From positions 1 through 64,000 of the forward strand of contig JAWLAZ010000005.1 of NCBI GenBank assembly GCA_041395205.1: a DNA stretch of 64,000 nt, written 5' to 3'. This stretch comes from JAHEFU01 sp041395205. GTDB taxonomy: Bacteria > 4484-113 > JAFGCY01. This document shows, piece by piece, positions 24,630 to 32,920 of the stretch (positions are counted from its first letter, which is position 1; each line of letters begins with the position of its first letter). Made by a program: the position numbers and the translations under genes. The notes below the pieces were generated by a model. That model saw only the letters and a list, made by a program, of their open reading frames with translations, made no database searches and was not told the DNA's origin.

Positions 24630-25208
24630 CTACTTGACCTCCACGCCGCTGCGCGCCAGCTGCTTGATCGCATGCGTCACGCTGCTGCGCAGGTAGTTCT
24701 CCCAGCGGTAGACCCGGTTGCGGAAGTGCAGGTAGGCGATCAGCGCCGGAATGGCAACCATCATCCCGGCCGCGGTGGTGATCAGCGCCTCCCAGATCCC
24801 GCCGGCCAGCAGCGCCGGGTCCACCTGGCCCTGCAGGTCCTGGATGCGGCGGAAGGCCGCGATCATGCCGGTCACCGTGCCGAGCAGGCCCAGCAGCGGT
24901 GCGGTCTGAGCGATCACGCTGAGCCCGTTCAGACGCCGTTCGGCGTCGATCAGGTCCTGCTCCATGGCCAGTTCCACGAGGTCGCCGTCAATCTCGCCGC
25001 GGTCCAGCGACTGCTTCAGCAGCTCGGAGAGCTTACCGGTCGGCGGGCGCTGGCCCTCCTTGCGGCGGCAGACAGCGTCCAGGCTCTGGTTGATCTGCGG
25101 GATGCGCACGAGGAAGTGCAGCAGGCGGTCAGCGATGAACCACAGCATCAGCACGCTGCAGATCAGGATTGGCCAGATGAAGAAACCGCCCTTGGCGATC
25201 CATGCCAT
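24630..25208 (-). CDS. exbB: ExbB/TolQ family proton channel protein
   Basis: 192 residues with three membrane helices: one at the N-terminus (GFFIWPILICSVLMLWFIADRL region) and two in the C-terminal half (APLLGLLGTVTGMIAAF and ALITTAAGMMVAIPALIAYL), the conserved MotA/TolQ/ExbB core. The gene is 15 bases after the receptor stop and abuts exbD. Confidence 0.93.
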   Translation of the reverse strand: MAWIAKGGFFIWPILICSVLMLWFIADRLLHFLVRIPQINQSLDAVCRRKEGQRPPTGKLSELLKQSLDRGEIDGDLVELAMEQDLIDAERRLNGLSVIAQTAPLLGLLGTVTGMIAAFRRIQDLQGQVDPALLAGGIWEALITTAAGMMVAIPALIAYLHFRNRVYRWENYLRSSVTHAIKQLARSGVEVK

Positions 25209-25223
25209 GCATTGCCTCCGTTG

Positions 25224-27233
25224 TCAGAAATCGTAGCTGTACTCGACCCGCAGTTCGCGGCCGGGCAGTGGTCCGAAGCGCACATTGCGCTCGTCAAGCA
25301 GGTTCAGGCCGCTGAGCTTCAGGCGGCCGCAGCCCAGCTCCCGTGATAGTGTCAGGCTCAGGCTGTCCTGCTGCGGCACCCGCACCGTATTCTCCGCATC
25401 GAACCAGTAGGGCTCATGGCGGCGCAGCAGCACTTCCGCCCGCAGGCGCGGGTTCTCGTAGAAGGCCCGCAGCGCGTGGTCGGATTCAGGGCTGTTCACG
25501 AGCCGCAGGCCCGTCTCCAGCACCTCCGCCTCCGGCAGCCAGCTCAGGTCATAACCCAGCCCGAACCAGGCATCATTGCAGCGGCCGTGGTGCCGCGTGG
25601 CCCGCCAGCGCTGCTCCAGCCCCAGCGCCAGGCCCTGGGTAGTCACGCCCTCGAAGTTGCGCAGGCTGAAGACCTGTGGCGCGGACTGGATCTCGACGAA
25701 GTCGATCAGGTTGTCAATTTCGTGGCGGAACAGGCCGAGGTGCAGGCTGCGCCCGCTCTTGGCGTAGCTGTAGTCCAGGGCGTAGTTCCAGCTCGTTTCC
25801 GGCTCAAGCTCCGGATTGCCGAGGATCGTGTAGTTGAAGGGACTGGGGAAGTCGTAGTAGCGCTCACGCAGGCTCGGGGCACGGTAGCCGCGACCCGCAC
25901 TGGCGCTGAGCGTGCTGTAACGGTCGAGGCTGTGGCTCAGTGAAGCGCTGGGCAGCAGCTCCTCGCCGAACTCGGAGTGGCTGTTGAGCCGCGCCGACAT
26001 TGACAATGTCCAGTCCTTGGTCATGTACCAGTCGTAGACAGCATAGGCCCCCAGCAGTTCGCTGTCAGCGCTGTCGCCACCGCCTGGCACGCTGATCCGG
26101 TCACTCTCGAGCCGTTCGGCCTGACGCTGCAGGCCGAGGCTCCAGTCGGAGTAGACCATGTGGTTGTCCCAGCGCAGCTCGGTGTCGTCCGTGCTTTCCC
26201 TGAAGGCGGTGCGCTCGTCCAGCGGGTCCTGTGTCTCGAAGTAGCGGTGCAGGCCATGGCTGTATTCGCCATGTTGCTGGCTGAGGCTCAGGCTGCTGCC
26301 GCTGTTGAAGCTGTGCGTCCAGGAGACACCTGATCCCCAGCGCTCCGTGACGAGGTCACTCGGCCGCAGCAGGTTCGGCGGGGAATAGTCCAGCCCCCGT
26401 CCCTCCTCACGGAACCAGTCCGCGTTGACGACCATCTGGTCATCGGGGCCGACGCGGAAGTCCCAGCGGCCGCGCAGGCCGAGGTTCTCGAAGCTCTGCA
26501 GGTCGGTGTCGGGCTGGGCGGAGTTGGCATCCCAGGCATCACGCGACTGGTGTTCAATGCTCAGCAGCCAGTGCTGGAACTCGTCCCCGTTGCCGATGCG
26601 GAAATGCTGGCGCTGCCAGTTCAGTGAACCATAGCCCAGCTCCATTGCGGCAACATGACCGCCGCCGCTGCGAGTCCTCAGGTTGATCACCACGCCGGCG
26701 TTGCCACCGCCGTAGGCTGCGGCCCGCGGACCGCTGATGATCTCCACGCTGTCGAGGGAGCCGAGGCTGAACTGAGAGAGGTCCATCTGCTCGAGGATGC
26801 TGCCGGGGACGCGCTGACCGTCCACGAGGATCGTCGTGAACTTGCCGGGCAGACCCTGGTAGCTGATCGTGGTCCCGCCGAGGTATTCACTGACGCGGAT
26901 CCCGGCCTGGCGCGAAAGCAGCTCGGCCAGGTCCTGCGCGCCGCTGTCGTCAATCTCCTGGCGGTCGATCACCTCGCGCAGCTCTGCGAGGCTCGGGGGC
27001 CGGATCGCGGCAGCAACGGCATTGGCACTGGCCACTGCCGCGCTGGCCACGGTGGATTCGCCGAGGTCGATCTCCAGCTCCCCGTCATCAAGGTCCAGCT
27101 CCAAATCCAGCTCATCCGGATCAGCGGGTTCCTCCTCGCGCGGAGGATCCCCCTGCGGGTTCTGTTCCTGCTGGGCCCAGGCCTGCAGGGGCAGGCAGCA
27201 GAGCAGCAGGCAGAGTGTTGTCAGCTTCCTCAT
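25224..27233 (-). CDS. TonB-dependent outer-membrane receptor
   Basis: 669 residues with a signal peptide (MRKLTTLCLLLCCLPLQAWAQ), an acidic linker, an N-terminal plug domain (about 75-190, with DSVEIISGPRAAAYGGGNAGVVINL) and a 22-strand beta-barrel ending in an aromatic residue (EYSYDF). The size and plug resemble BtuB/vitamin- or siderophore-type receptors. The ligand cannot be read from the sequence. No cobalamin riboswitch is seen in the short upstream gap. It heads the local exbB-exbD-tonB run and lies 84 bases downstream of a lipoprotein gene, with a hairpin between. Confidence 0.92.
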   Translation of the reverse strand: MRKLTTLCLLLCCLPLQAWAQQEQNPQGDPPREEEPADPDELDLELDLDDGELEIDLGESTVASAAVASANAVAAAIRPPSLAELREVIDRQEIDDSGAQDLAELLSRQAGIRVSEYLGGTTISYQGLPGKFTTILVDGQRVPGSILEQMDLSQFSLGSLDSVEIISGPRAAAYGGGNAGVVINLRTRSGGGHVAAMELGYGSLNWQRQHFRIGNGDEFQHWLLSIEHQSRDAWDANSAQPDTDLQSFENLGLRGRWDFRVGPDDQMVVNADWFREEGRGLDYSPPNLLRPSDLVTERWGSGVSWTHSFNSGSSLSLSQQHGEYSHGLHRYFETQDPLDERTAFRESTDDTELRWDNHMVYSDWSLGLQRQAERLESDRISVPGGGDSADSELLGAYAVYDWYMTKDWTLSMSARLNSHSEFGEELLPSASLSHSLDRYSTLSASAGRGYRAPSLRERYYDFPSPFNYTILGNPELEPETSWNYALDYSYAKSGRSLHLGLFRHEIDNLIDFVEIQSAPQVFSLRNFEGVTTQGLALGLEQRWRATRHHGRCNDAWFGLGYDLSWLPEAEVLETGLRLVNSPESDHALRAFYENPRLRAEVLLRRHEPYWFDAENTVRVPQQDSLSLTLSRELGCGRLKLSGLNLLDERNVRFGPLPGRELRVEYSYDF

Positions 27234-27271
27234 CGCCTCTCTTCCGGTTCCCCGCCCGCGGGAGGGGAACT

Positions 27272-27297
27272 GTACCGGTCCCCGCAGGGACCGGTAC
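27272..27297 (-). other. Perfect 11-bp hairpin between lipoprotein and receptor genes
   Basis: GTACCGGTCCC (27272-27282), loop CGCA, GGGACCGGTAC (27287-27297). It has no T-tract on either strand, so it is not a standard terminator. It may instead be an mRNA processing or stabilising element that adjusts receptor output relative to the upstream lipoprotein gene. Confidence 0.7.
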
Positions 27298-27317
27298 GAT
27301 ACGCCAAAGATGGAATT

Positions 27318-28379
27318 CTAGTTGAGCTGGGAGACGTCGGCCGTGAAGTCGATGCCGCTGTGGCTGTCGCCACCGCTGACCGTGACCGTGCCGTCGTACT
27401 CACCGAAGTAGGTCGCCTGATGCGTCGTCACGTCGTAGGCGAAGATCGAGACGCTGTAGGTGTCGTCATCGAGGAAGCTCAGGGTGAAGTCGATGCTGCT
27501 GCCCGAGAGCTGGTCTTCGAACACCTCGTAGACGGCGGGCGGAGCGCCCTGGGCCGGCGGGATGGTGTTGGCGGCGACGTAGTAGAACAGGCCGGAGGGC
27601 AGGGCCGCGCTCAGGCTCACCGTACCGGTGATCGTGCCGAGCTGCGGGTCGGTGCCCGGGTCACCGGCGAAATCACTGGCGAAGTTGACGGTGGCGACAT
27701 TCGGGCTGCTGCCGCTGACGGTCACGGGGCTGTCAAACGCGCCGTAGGTGTCGACCTGGCGGCTGACCGGGTCATAGCCGTAGAAGCCGACCAGGTAGGT
27801 GCCGTAGGCGATGCCCTCGATGTCGTAGTGGATGCGGCCGTCATTGACGTTGCTCTCGCTGACGAGGTACTGCAGCACATTCTGCGGAGCACTCATCGGG
27901 GAGATGCCGATGAAGGTCAGCTTGCCGTCGGTCGGCCAGTCACCCACGATGCTGGTGCTGCCGCTGACGGTGCCCCAGGGAGCGGCACCGCTGAAGGAGC
28001 ACTGGCCCTGCAGGCCGGAGACGATCTGGGCCTGCTCATTGAAGCTGAAGGAGCCGCTCTCGTAGTAGAAGGTCGGAGTGGCACCCTCGGCGAAAACACC
28101 GATGTAGTAGTTGCCGAAGGGCAGCTCGCTGAATTCGTAGCTGATCGTGCGGCCGCTGAGGCTCGCCGTGCTGGTCACATGACCGGCCGAGGAGGACTGG
28201 GTCGGGGTGGTGCTGCCCTGCGGGAAGACACCGACCATCAGGTCCACCGCGCCATTGATCGGGCCGACGACCGTCACCTGGCCGGAAACTATACCGGTGG
28301 TCAGCTGCTCGGTGCCGCCGCCTCCGCAGGAGGCCAGCAGCAGACTGATGAATAGCAGGAATGCCGCAACTCTGATCAT
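27318..28379 (-). CDS. Lipoprotein with repeated beta-sandwich domains
   Basis: 353 residues with a type II signal peptide (lipobox LLASC, Cys18). After it come three similar units of about 105-115 residues, each with a G-T/N-Y-x-V-x-x-F/Y core (LPFGNYYIGVFAEG, IAYGTYLVGFYGYD, LDDDTYSVSIFAYD) followed by a VTVSG segment. This looks like the carboxypeptidase-regulatory/Cna-B type of beta-sandwich. Probably a periplasmic or surface lipoprotein. It sits upstream of the TonB receptor and could be its partner, but the binding target is unknown. AGGAG lies six bases before the start. Confidence 0.8.
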   Translation of the reverse strand: MIRVAAFLLFISLLLASCGGGGTEQLTTGIVSGQVTVVGPINGAVDLMVGVFPQGSTTPTQSSSAGHVTSTASLSGRTISYEFSELPFGNYYIGVFAEGATPTFYYESGSFSFNEQAQIVSGLQGQCSFSGAAPWGTVSGSTSIVGDWPTDGKLTFIGISPMSAPQNVLQYLVSESNVNDGRIHYDIEGIAYGTYLVGFYGYDPVSRQVDTYGAFDSPVTVSGSSPNVATVNFASDFAGDPGTDPQLGTITGTVSLSAALPSGLFYYVAANTIPPAQGAPPAVYEVFEDQLSGSSIDFTLSFLDDDTYSVSIFAYDVTTHQATYFGEYDGTVTVSGGDSHSGIDFTADVSQLN

Positions 28380-28455
28380 CTTATACTCCTGGTGGCTCAG
28401 CCTGATGGATACAGGGCTGAGCGATTATTCGAGATTCAATTCGCGAATGCTGCGG

Positions 28456-28483
28456 ATTATAGCACAGGAAAGGCTTCGGGAAA
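28456..28483 (-). promoter_or_regulatory. Promoter for the lipoprotein-receptor unit
   Basis: Minus strand: TTTCCC (28478-28483), 16-base spacer, perfect TATAAT (28456-28461), about 76 bases before the lipoprotein start. The -35 is weak. Confidence 0.5.
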
Positions 28484-28696
28484 GTTCCTCGGAAAGACAA
28501 TCCGATCAACACTAGGTTGAGTCGCTATTTGAGAATCCATTCACAATAACCCCTGCATCCGCACTATTGTAACCCCGAGTCAGTTCCTTCGGCAGGTCAG
28601 ATGAGCTATCAGGACAGATTGCATCCGGATTTGACCGACGCATGGAAATGAAGTCCCTGGACGGGAATAGGCTGGCAGGGGAGGAATCAGGCAGAC
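28484..28696. other. Rest of the gap before lepB: nothing recognised
   Basis: Together with the promoter region this makes a gap of over 300 bases. It is less GC-rich than the genes. I see no reading frame, strong hairpin or repeat here. Confidence 0.5.
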
Positions 28697-29533
28697 CTAG
28701 TGCTCAGGTTCGGCGGCCACCGCCACCGGCTCGTGGTTGTCCAGCAGGCGCGGACGCGGCCAGAACACGAACAGGGCCCGGCCCTCGATGTTGTCTCGCG
28801 GCACGAAGCCCCAGACCCGGCTGTCGGAGCTGTGGTTGCGGTTGTCGCCCATCACGAAGTAACTGCCTTCCGGGACTTCCACCTCGGAGTAGTCCAGCAG
28901 GGGCTGCTCCTTGATGTAGTCATCCTCGATCAGGGCCTCGCCGTTGACGTAGACCCGGCCGTGGTGAATCTTGACCATGTCGCCGGGCAGGCCGATCACA
29001 CGCTTGATGTAGTCCTTCTTGGGATCCTTCGGGTAGCGGAAGATCATGATGTCGCCGCGCTGCGGATCCTGGCCGAGCAGCTTGAAGCTCAGTTTGTCGG
29101 CGATCAGCAGGTCGCCCTGCTTGAGTGTGTTCTCCATGCTGCCGCTCGGGATGTAGAAGCTGGCGACAACGAAGGACTTCAGCACAAGCGCCAGGCCGAG
29201 TGCCATCACGATCGTCGGGATCCACTCGTAGAGCAGGCCCTGCATGAAGGAAACGGCCACGAATTCGATCTTGTGGCGGAAGCCGGGACCGCTGAGCCAG
29301 CCCACTCCAGGGCGGTCATGCGCGTAGACGAGCAGGTTGGCTTCGTTGTTCTCGACGGGGACGGTGATCTCGCGCTGGATCGCACTCTCGGAGAAGCTGC
29401 CCTTGCTCAGCCGCAGGTGCACGCTTTCGCCGGGGTTGTCCTTGAAGCGGATGCAGATCCTGGTGGAGCTGGAACCGTCGGCCGGTGTCTTGGCCCGTTC
29501 GCTCAGAATTTCAACGCCAGGTCTGGAACCCAT
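28697..29533 (-). CDS. lepB: Signal peptidase I (copy 1)
   Basis: 278 residues; cleaves signal peptides on the outer face of the inner membrane. Catalytic serine is in IPSGSMENTL and the lysine general base in YIKRVIGLPGD. The C-terminal box is GDNRNHSSDSRVWGFV. One membrane helix (around 105-128) precedes the serine. The first roughly 95 residues, before that helix, form an extra region rich in predicted beta structure that typical LepB lacks. ATG 29533 is preferred (GGGAG ten bases upstream); TTG 29539 is an alternative. It is the last gene of the rpsP unit. Confidence 0.92.
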   Translation of the reverse strand: MGSRPGVEILSERAKTPADGSSSTRICIRFKDNPGESVHLRLSKGSFSESAIQREITVPVENNEANLLVYAHDRPGVGWLSGPGFRHKIEFVAVSFMQGLLYEWIPTIVMALGLALVLKSFVVASFYIPSGSMENTLKQGDLLIADKLSFKLLGQDPQRGDIMIFRYPKDPKKDYIKRVIGLPGDMVKIHHGRVYVNGEALIEDDYIKEQPLLDYSEVEVPEGSYFVMGDNRNHSSDSRVWGFVPRDNIEGRALFVFWPRPRLLDNHEPVAVAAEPEH

Positions 29534-29596
29534 TGGCAAACTGCTCCCGCCGCCGGCCCTCCGCCGGCGGTTGTATCTCGTGGAAGGCGCCGCTGC

Positions 29597-30022
29597 CTAG
29601 CGGACCCTCTTCTCCTTCAGGCGGGTGGCCTTGCCCACGCGGTCGCGCAGGTAGTAGAGCTTCGCGCGGCGCACCACACCGTGGCGGGTGACCTCGATCT
29701 TGTTGATCTTGGCGCTGTTCACGAAGTAGGTCTTCTCCACGCCGACGCCGGAAGCGATCTTGCGCACGGTGACCTTCTGCATCGGGCCCTTGCCATGTAC
29801 GGCGAGCACGGTGCCCTCGAAGACCTGGATGCGCTCCACGTTCTGCTTGGCCTGCTTACCCTTGGCGGCGATACGGTGAATCTTCTTCAGACCGGCGATG
29901 TGGTCGGTTCCGCCCTCATAGAGGTTGATGTGCACGCGGACGGTGTCGCCGGGCACGATCACGGGAACCTCGCCCTCGGGCTTGGCCATCTTCTTGTTGT
30001 ACTGCGCAATGATCTGCTGCAT
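29597..30022 (-). CDS. rplS: 50S ribosomal protein L19
   Basis: 141-residue L19, at the 30S/50S interface. Conserved blocks: PGDTVRVH, RIQVFEGTVLA, and the C-terminal VRRAKLYYLRDRVGKA. The start has GGAG eight bases upstream. It has its own promoter between it and the upstream lepB copy, although it also belongs to the rpsP-khpA-rimM-trmD run. Confidence 0.96.
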   Translation of the reverse strand: MQQIIAQYNKKMAKPEGEVPVIVPGDTVRVHINLYEGGTDHIAGLKKIHRIAAKGKQAKQNVERIQVFEGTVLAVHGKGPMQKVTVRKIASGVGVEKTYFVNSAKINKIEVTRHGVVRRAKLYYLRDRVGKATRLKEKRVR

Positions 30023-30089
30023 CTTTGGTCTCCAGTCTGTCCTGCACGGACAGGCAAGCAGGGGCTAAGGCCCGCCCCGTGAGCCAGAA

Positions 30090-30117
30090 ATTCTAGCACA
30101 AGCTGCAGGGAATGCAA
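30090..30117 (-). promoter_or_regulatory. Promoter for rplS
   Basis: Minus strand: TTGCAT (30112-30117), 16-base spacer, TAGAAT (30090-30095). The leader to the rplS start at 30022 is about 60 bases. Confidence 0.55.
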
Positions 30118-30132
30118 GGGTGGGACTGAAAA

Positions 30133-30942
30133 TCACTGCCCCGGTTCAGGCTGCTCGCTGCCGAGGCTGCGCGCATGCCGCGGCGGCCAGAACACCAGCA
30201 CCGGGCTGCCCTCGATGTACTGCTGGGGCAGGTAGCCCCAGAAGCGGCTGTCGAGGGAGTTGTTGCGGTTGTCGCCCATCACGAAGTAGTTGCCCTCGGG
30301 CACCACCACCGGGCCGTAGTCCCGCAGCGGACCCGTGACCTTGATGTAGTCCTCGCTCTGCACCTCGTTGTTGATGTAGAGCTTCTGGTTGCGGATCTCC
30401 ACCATGTCCCCGGGCAGGCCGATCACGCGCTTGACCCAGGTCTCGGAGCGGTGCTCCGGGTGGTGGAAGATCACGATCTCGCCACGCTGCGGGCTGCGGT
30501 TGAGGATCTTCGTGCTGAACTTCTCGGCGATGAACTTGTCACCGGGGTAGAGCGTGCCTTCCATGCTGGGGCTTGGCACGTAGTAGCTGGCGAACGCGAA
30601 GCTGCGCAGTACGAGTGCCAGCGCCATCGACAGCCCGAGCGTCGGCAGCCAGTCATGCACCAGGCCCTGCAGCAGGCTGGCGGGCTCAAAGCGCAGGATG
30701 TGACGGCTGCCATTGACACGCAGGATCACCCGGCCCGGGCGGCCGGTGGAATGGATGAGCACTGTCTGCTGTGCAGCTTCGGCCAGTTCCAGCCTGCGCA
30801 GGCGCGCAGCGGCACTGAAGCTGGCCGGTCCCTGCAGTTCGAGCCGGAGTGGTACTTCCGACTCAGCGACAACTGCCGTGATCACCTGCGCCGGGCGGGC
30901 CGGGGCCTTCTGTCTGTCAAAACTGATCCTGATATCCTGCAT
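30133..30942 (-). CDS. lepB: Signal peptidase I (copy 2)
   Basis: 269 residues, clearly paralogous to the copy downstream of rplS. The catalytic serine is in VPSPSMEGTL, the lysine in WVKRVIGLPGD, and the C-terminal box is GDNRNNSLDSRFWGYL. It also has a roughly 95-residue region before the membrane helix that is not in ordinary LepB. The two copies share the pre-helix segment (LLQGLVHDWLPTLGLSMALAL here). Two LepB proteins may split substrates. It is probably co-transcribed from trmD, 41 bases upstream. Confidence 0.92.
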   Translation of the reverse strand: MQDIRISFDRQKAPARPAQVITAVVAESEVPLRLELQGPASFSAAARLRRLELAEAAQQTVLIHSTGRPGRVILRVNGSRHILRFEPASLLQGLVHDWLPTLGLSMALALVLRSFAFASYYVPSPSMEGTLYPGDKFIAEKFSTKILNRSPQRGEIVIFHHPEHRSETWVKRVIGLPGDMVEIRNQKLYINNEVQSEDYIKVTGPLRDYGPVVVPEGNYFVMGDNRNNSLDSRFWGYLPQQYIEGSPVLVFWPPRHARSLGSEQPEPGQ

Positions 30943-30983
30943 CCCACACCATCCATCCGGGAATGTCCGTCAGCGGTCTGACG

Positions 30984-31700
30984 TCAGAGTCCGAGAATTT
31001 GTTTTGCCTGCTCGCGCTGCGCTTCCGTCAGCAGCTCCGGTCTGCGCCGGTAGGTCATGAGCAGGGCCTGTTCGCGCCTCCAGCTCTCGATGTTGGCATG
31101 ATGCCCACTGAGCAGCACTTCCGGCACGCTCAGCTCACGGAAGTTCTCCGGGCGCGTGTAATGCGGCCAGTCCAGCAGGCCGCTCGAGAAGCTCTCCTCA
31201 CGCACGCTCTGACTGTCGCCGACAACTCCCGGGATCAGCCTGGCAACGGCATCGATCAGGCACATCACCGGCAGTTCGCCGCCGCTCAGCACGTAGTCAC
31301 CCATGCTGATCTCACGGTCCACGAGGCTGTCCAGCACGCGCTGGTCCACGCCTTCATAGCGCCCGCAGAGCATAAGCAGATCCGGACCCGCGGCCAGCTC
31401 CTCGGCAATGGCCTGGCTGAAGGGTTCGCCAGCCGGCGAGGTGTAGATCAGGGGCAGGGGTTTTCCGGCCTCAGCACGGATGCTTTCCACGGCGCTGAAG
31501 ATCGGCTCGCAGCGCATCACCATTCCCGGCCCGCCGCCGAAGGGCATGTCATCGGTGCTGCGATGTTTGTCCTGGGTGTAGTCGCGCAGGTCATGCACGG
31601 CATGCTCCAGCAGTCCGGCATCCACGCCACGGCGCAGCACGCCGTACTGAAAGACGGTGCTCACGAAGTCCGGGAAGATGCTCAGTACATGGAACTTCAC
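30984..31700 (-). CDS. trmD: tRNA (guanine37-N1)-methyltransferase TrmD
   Basis: 238-residue SPOUT methyltransferase that makes m1G37 using S-adenosylmethionine. The trefoil-knot motifs LLMLCGRYEGVDQRVLD and ISMGDYVLSGGELP are present, as is the N-terminal FHVLSIFPDF start and the FGGGPGMVM loop. It overlaps the rimM stop by 4 nt. Confidence 0.96.
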   Translation of the reverse strand: MKFHVLSIFPDFVSTVFQYGVLRRGVDAGLLEHAVHDLRDYTQDKHRSTDDMPFGGGPGMVMRCEPIFSAVESIRAEAGKPLPLIYTSPAGEPFSQAIAEELAAGPDLLMLCGRYEGVDQRVLDSLVDREISMGDYVLSGGELPVMCLIDAVARLIPGVVGDSQSVREESFSSGLLDWPHYTRPENFRELSVPEVLLSGHHANIESWRREQALLMTYRRRPELLTEAQREQAKQILGL

Positions 31701-32215
31701 TGCATATTGTCCCGGGCCAGCAGGCTGTAGTCCGAAACGAGGTAGCCCTCCTCGAGATACAGCTCCGGTACATGTTCCTTGTTGAAGGGGATCAGGATCA
31801 GCTTTTCGCCCTGGACCTCGAGGAACATCCCGGCCCCGGACTCGGCGATGTCCACCACCATGCCGACTTTCGCGCCGCTGCTGGTGCGGACTTCCATGCC
31901 CTCCAGCTCGAAGAAGTAGACCTCGCCCTCCTCACGCGGCAGCGCACCGCGCGCCACCCAGTACATGATGTCCCAGCCGTTGTACTGCTGGCCGGTTTCG
32001 GGGCTGTCAATTTCGGCGAAGCTTGCGAGGAAGCAGTCGTGGTAATGCTCGATCGCAATGAGCGTGAGCTGCATGACTTCACCCGTGCGGTGGTCATGGA
32101 TCAGGTAGTGGCTGCGCTGGTCGAGCCATTCGGGGTGGTCAGTGCGGTAATCGCATTTGAGCTGGCCCCGGACTCCGTGTGGCCTGCGGATGCTGCCGAC
32201 GCGGACCAGCGGCAT
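31697..32215 (-). CDS. rimM: 16S rRNA processing protein RimM
   Basis: 172 residues: an N-terminal RimM barrel (VRVGSIRRPHGVRGQLKCDY) and a C-terminal PRC-barrel domain (MFLEVQGEKLILIPFNKEHV). It binds S19 during 30S assembly. The start is 2 bases after the khpA stop, and its end overlaps trmD. Confidence 0.94.
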   Translation of the reverse strand: MPLVRVGSIRRPHGVRGQLKCDYRTDHPEWLDQRSHYLIHDHRTGEVMQLTLIAIEHYHDCFLASFAEIDSPETGQQYNGWDIMYWVARGALPREEGEVYFFELEGMEVRTSSGAKVGMVVDIAESGAGMFLEVQGEKLILIPFNKEHVPELYLEEGYLVSDYSLLARDNMQ

Positions 32216-32217
32216 GC

Positions 32218-32568
32218 TCAGGAGACCAGGTCGATCTTGAAGCGGCGGGTGGTCTTGCCGCCGGCAGCCTTGAGGATCTGGCGGATGGCGTTAATGATCC
32301 GGCCTTCCTTGCCGATCACCTTGCCCACATCCTCGGCGTCCACCTTGATCTGGATCAGCAGGCCCATCGGAGTGTGCTGCTCCGAGATCTGCACGTCATC
32401 AGGCTTGTCAACGAACTGCTTGACGATCTGGGCCAGGTATTCGAAGAGCTGGGCGTCACGGTTGCCGTAGCCGCCCCCGCCATGGTCACGGTCGCGGTCG
32501 CGCGGACCACGGTCGCGGAAGTCGCGGTGTTCACGGTCGCGGTTGTCTCTGTCTCTTCCGCCGTACAT
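32218..32568 (-). CDS. khpA: KhpA-type KH-domain RNA-binding protein with RD-rich N-terminus
   Basis: The C-terminal roughly 78 residues are a standard KhpA: a single KH domain with the GxxG loop VIGKEGRIINAIRQ. Ahead of it is a 38-residue extension of alternating Arg/Asp and Gly (RDRDNRDREHRDFRDRGPRD), which normal KhpA (about 76 residues) lacks. Such a segment could bind RNA nonspecifically or promote condensation. Start codons internal to the extension are lacking, so it is probably translated. It is the partner of KhpB (5.6 kb). Confidence 0.92.
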   Translation of the reverse strand: MYGGRDRDNRDREHRDFRDRGPRDRDRDHGGGGYGNRDAQLFEYLAQIVKQFVDKPDDVQISEQHTPMGLLIQIKVDAEDVGKVIGKEGRIINAIRQILKAAGGKTTRRFKIDLVS

Positions 32569-32570
32569 GA

Positions 32571-32822
32571 TTACTTGATTTCGATGCTGGTGTTCTTGCT
32601 GATCAGGGTGCGCACACGGTCCGTGGGCTGGGCACCGACCCCGAGCCAGTAGCGTACGCGCTCCTCGTCGAGACGCACATCAGCGGGCTCGCTCAGCGGG
32701 TTGTAGAAGCCAAGCTGCTCGATGTACTTGCCGCTGCGCGGAGTACGAGCTTCCTTCACCACCACACGGTAGCTGGGCTGCTTGGTCTTGCCGATTCTCA
32801 TCAGTCTGATCTTTACTGCCAT
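32571..32822 (-). CDS. rpsP: 30S ribosomal protein S16
   Basis: 83-residue S16 starting MAVKIRLMRIGKTKQPSYRV. The start at 32822 is set by the family N-terminus; a longer in-frame start at 32864 is rejected because it crosses the -10. First gene of rpsP-khpA-rimM-trmD-lepB-rplS-lepB, with a strong promoter upstream. Confidence 0.96.
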   Translation of the reverse strand: MAVKIRLMRIGKTKQPSYRVVVKEARTPRSGKYIEQLGFYNPLSEPADVRLDEERVRYWLGVGAQPTDRVRTLISKNTSIEIK

Positions 32823-32852
32823 TTCTATATATCCTGCTGGAATGAACCTCGT

Positions 32853-32880
32853 ATTATACAGCACACCCGGGCGCTGTAAA
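32853..32880 (-). promoter_or_regulatory. Strong sigma70-type promoter of the rpsP operon
   Basis: Minus strand: TTTACA (32875-32880), 16-base spacer, perfect TATAAT (32853-32858). The leader to rpsP is about 24 bases. Confidence 0.75.
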
Positions 32881-32920
32881 GGGGCTGGATTGTACCAGAA
32901 AAGCGGGCTTGCGACTATCT

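Noticed and set aside
27272..27297. Rho-independent terminator
   Set aside because: Perfect stem but no T-run on either side, so annotated only as a hairpin.
27234..27317. Cobalamin riboswitch before the TonB receptor
   Set aside because: The gap is only 84 bases and lacks recognisable B12-box sequence; it contains a simple hairpin.
32822..32864. Longer rpsP start at 32864
   Set aside because: It would begin upstream of the -10 hexamer, and the S16 N-terminus MAVKIRL fits 32822.
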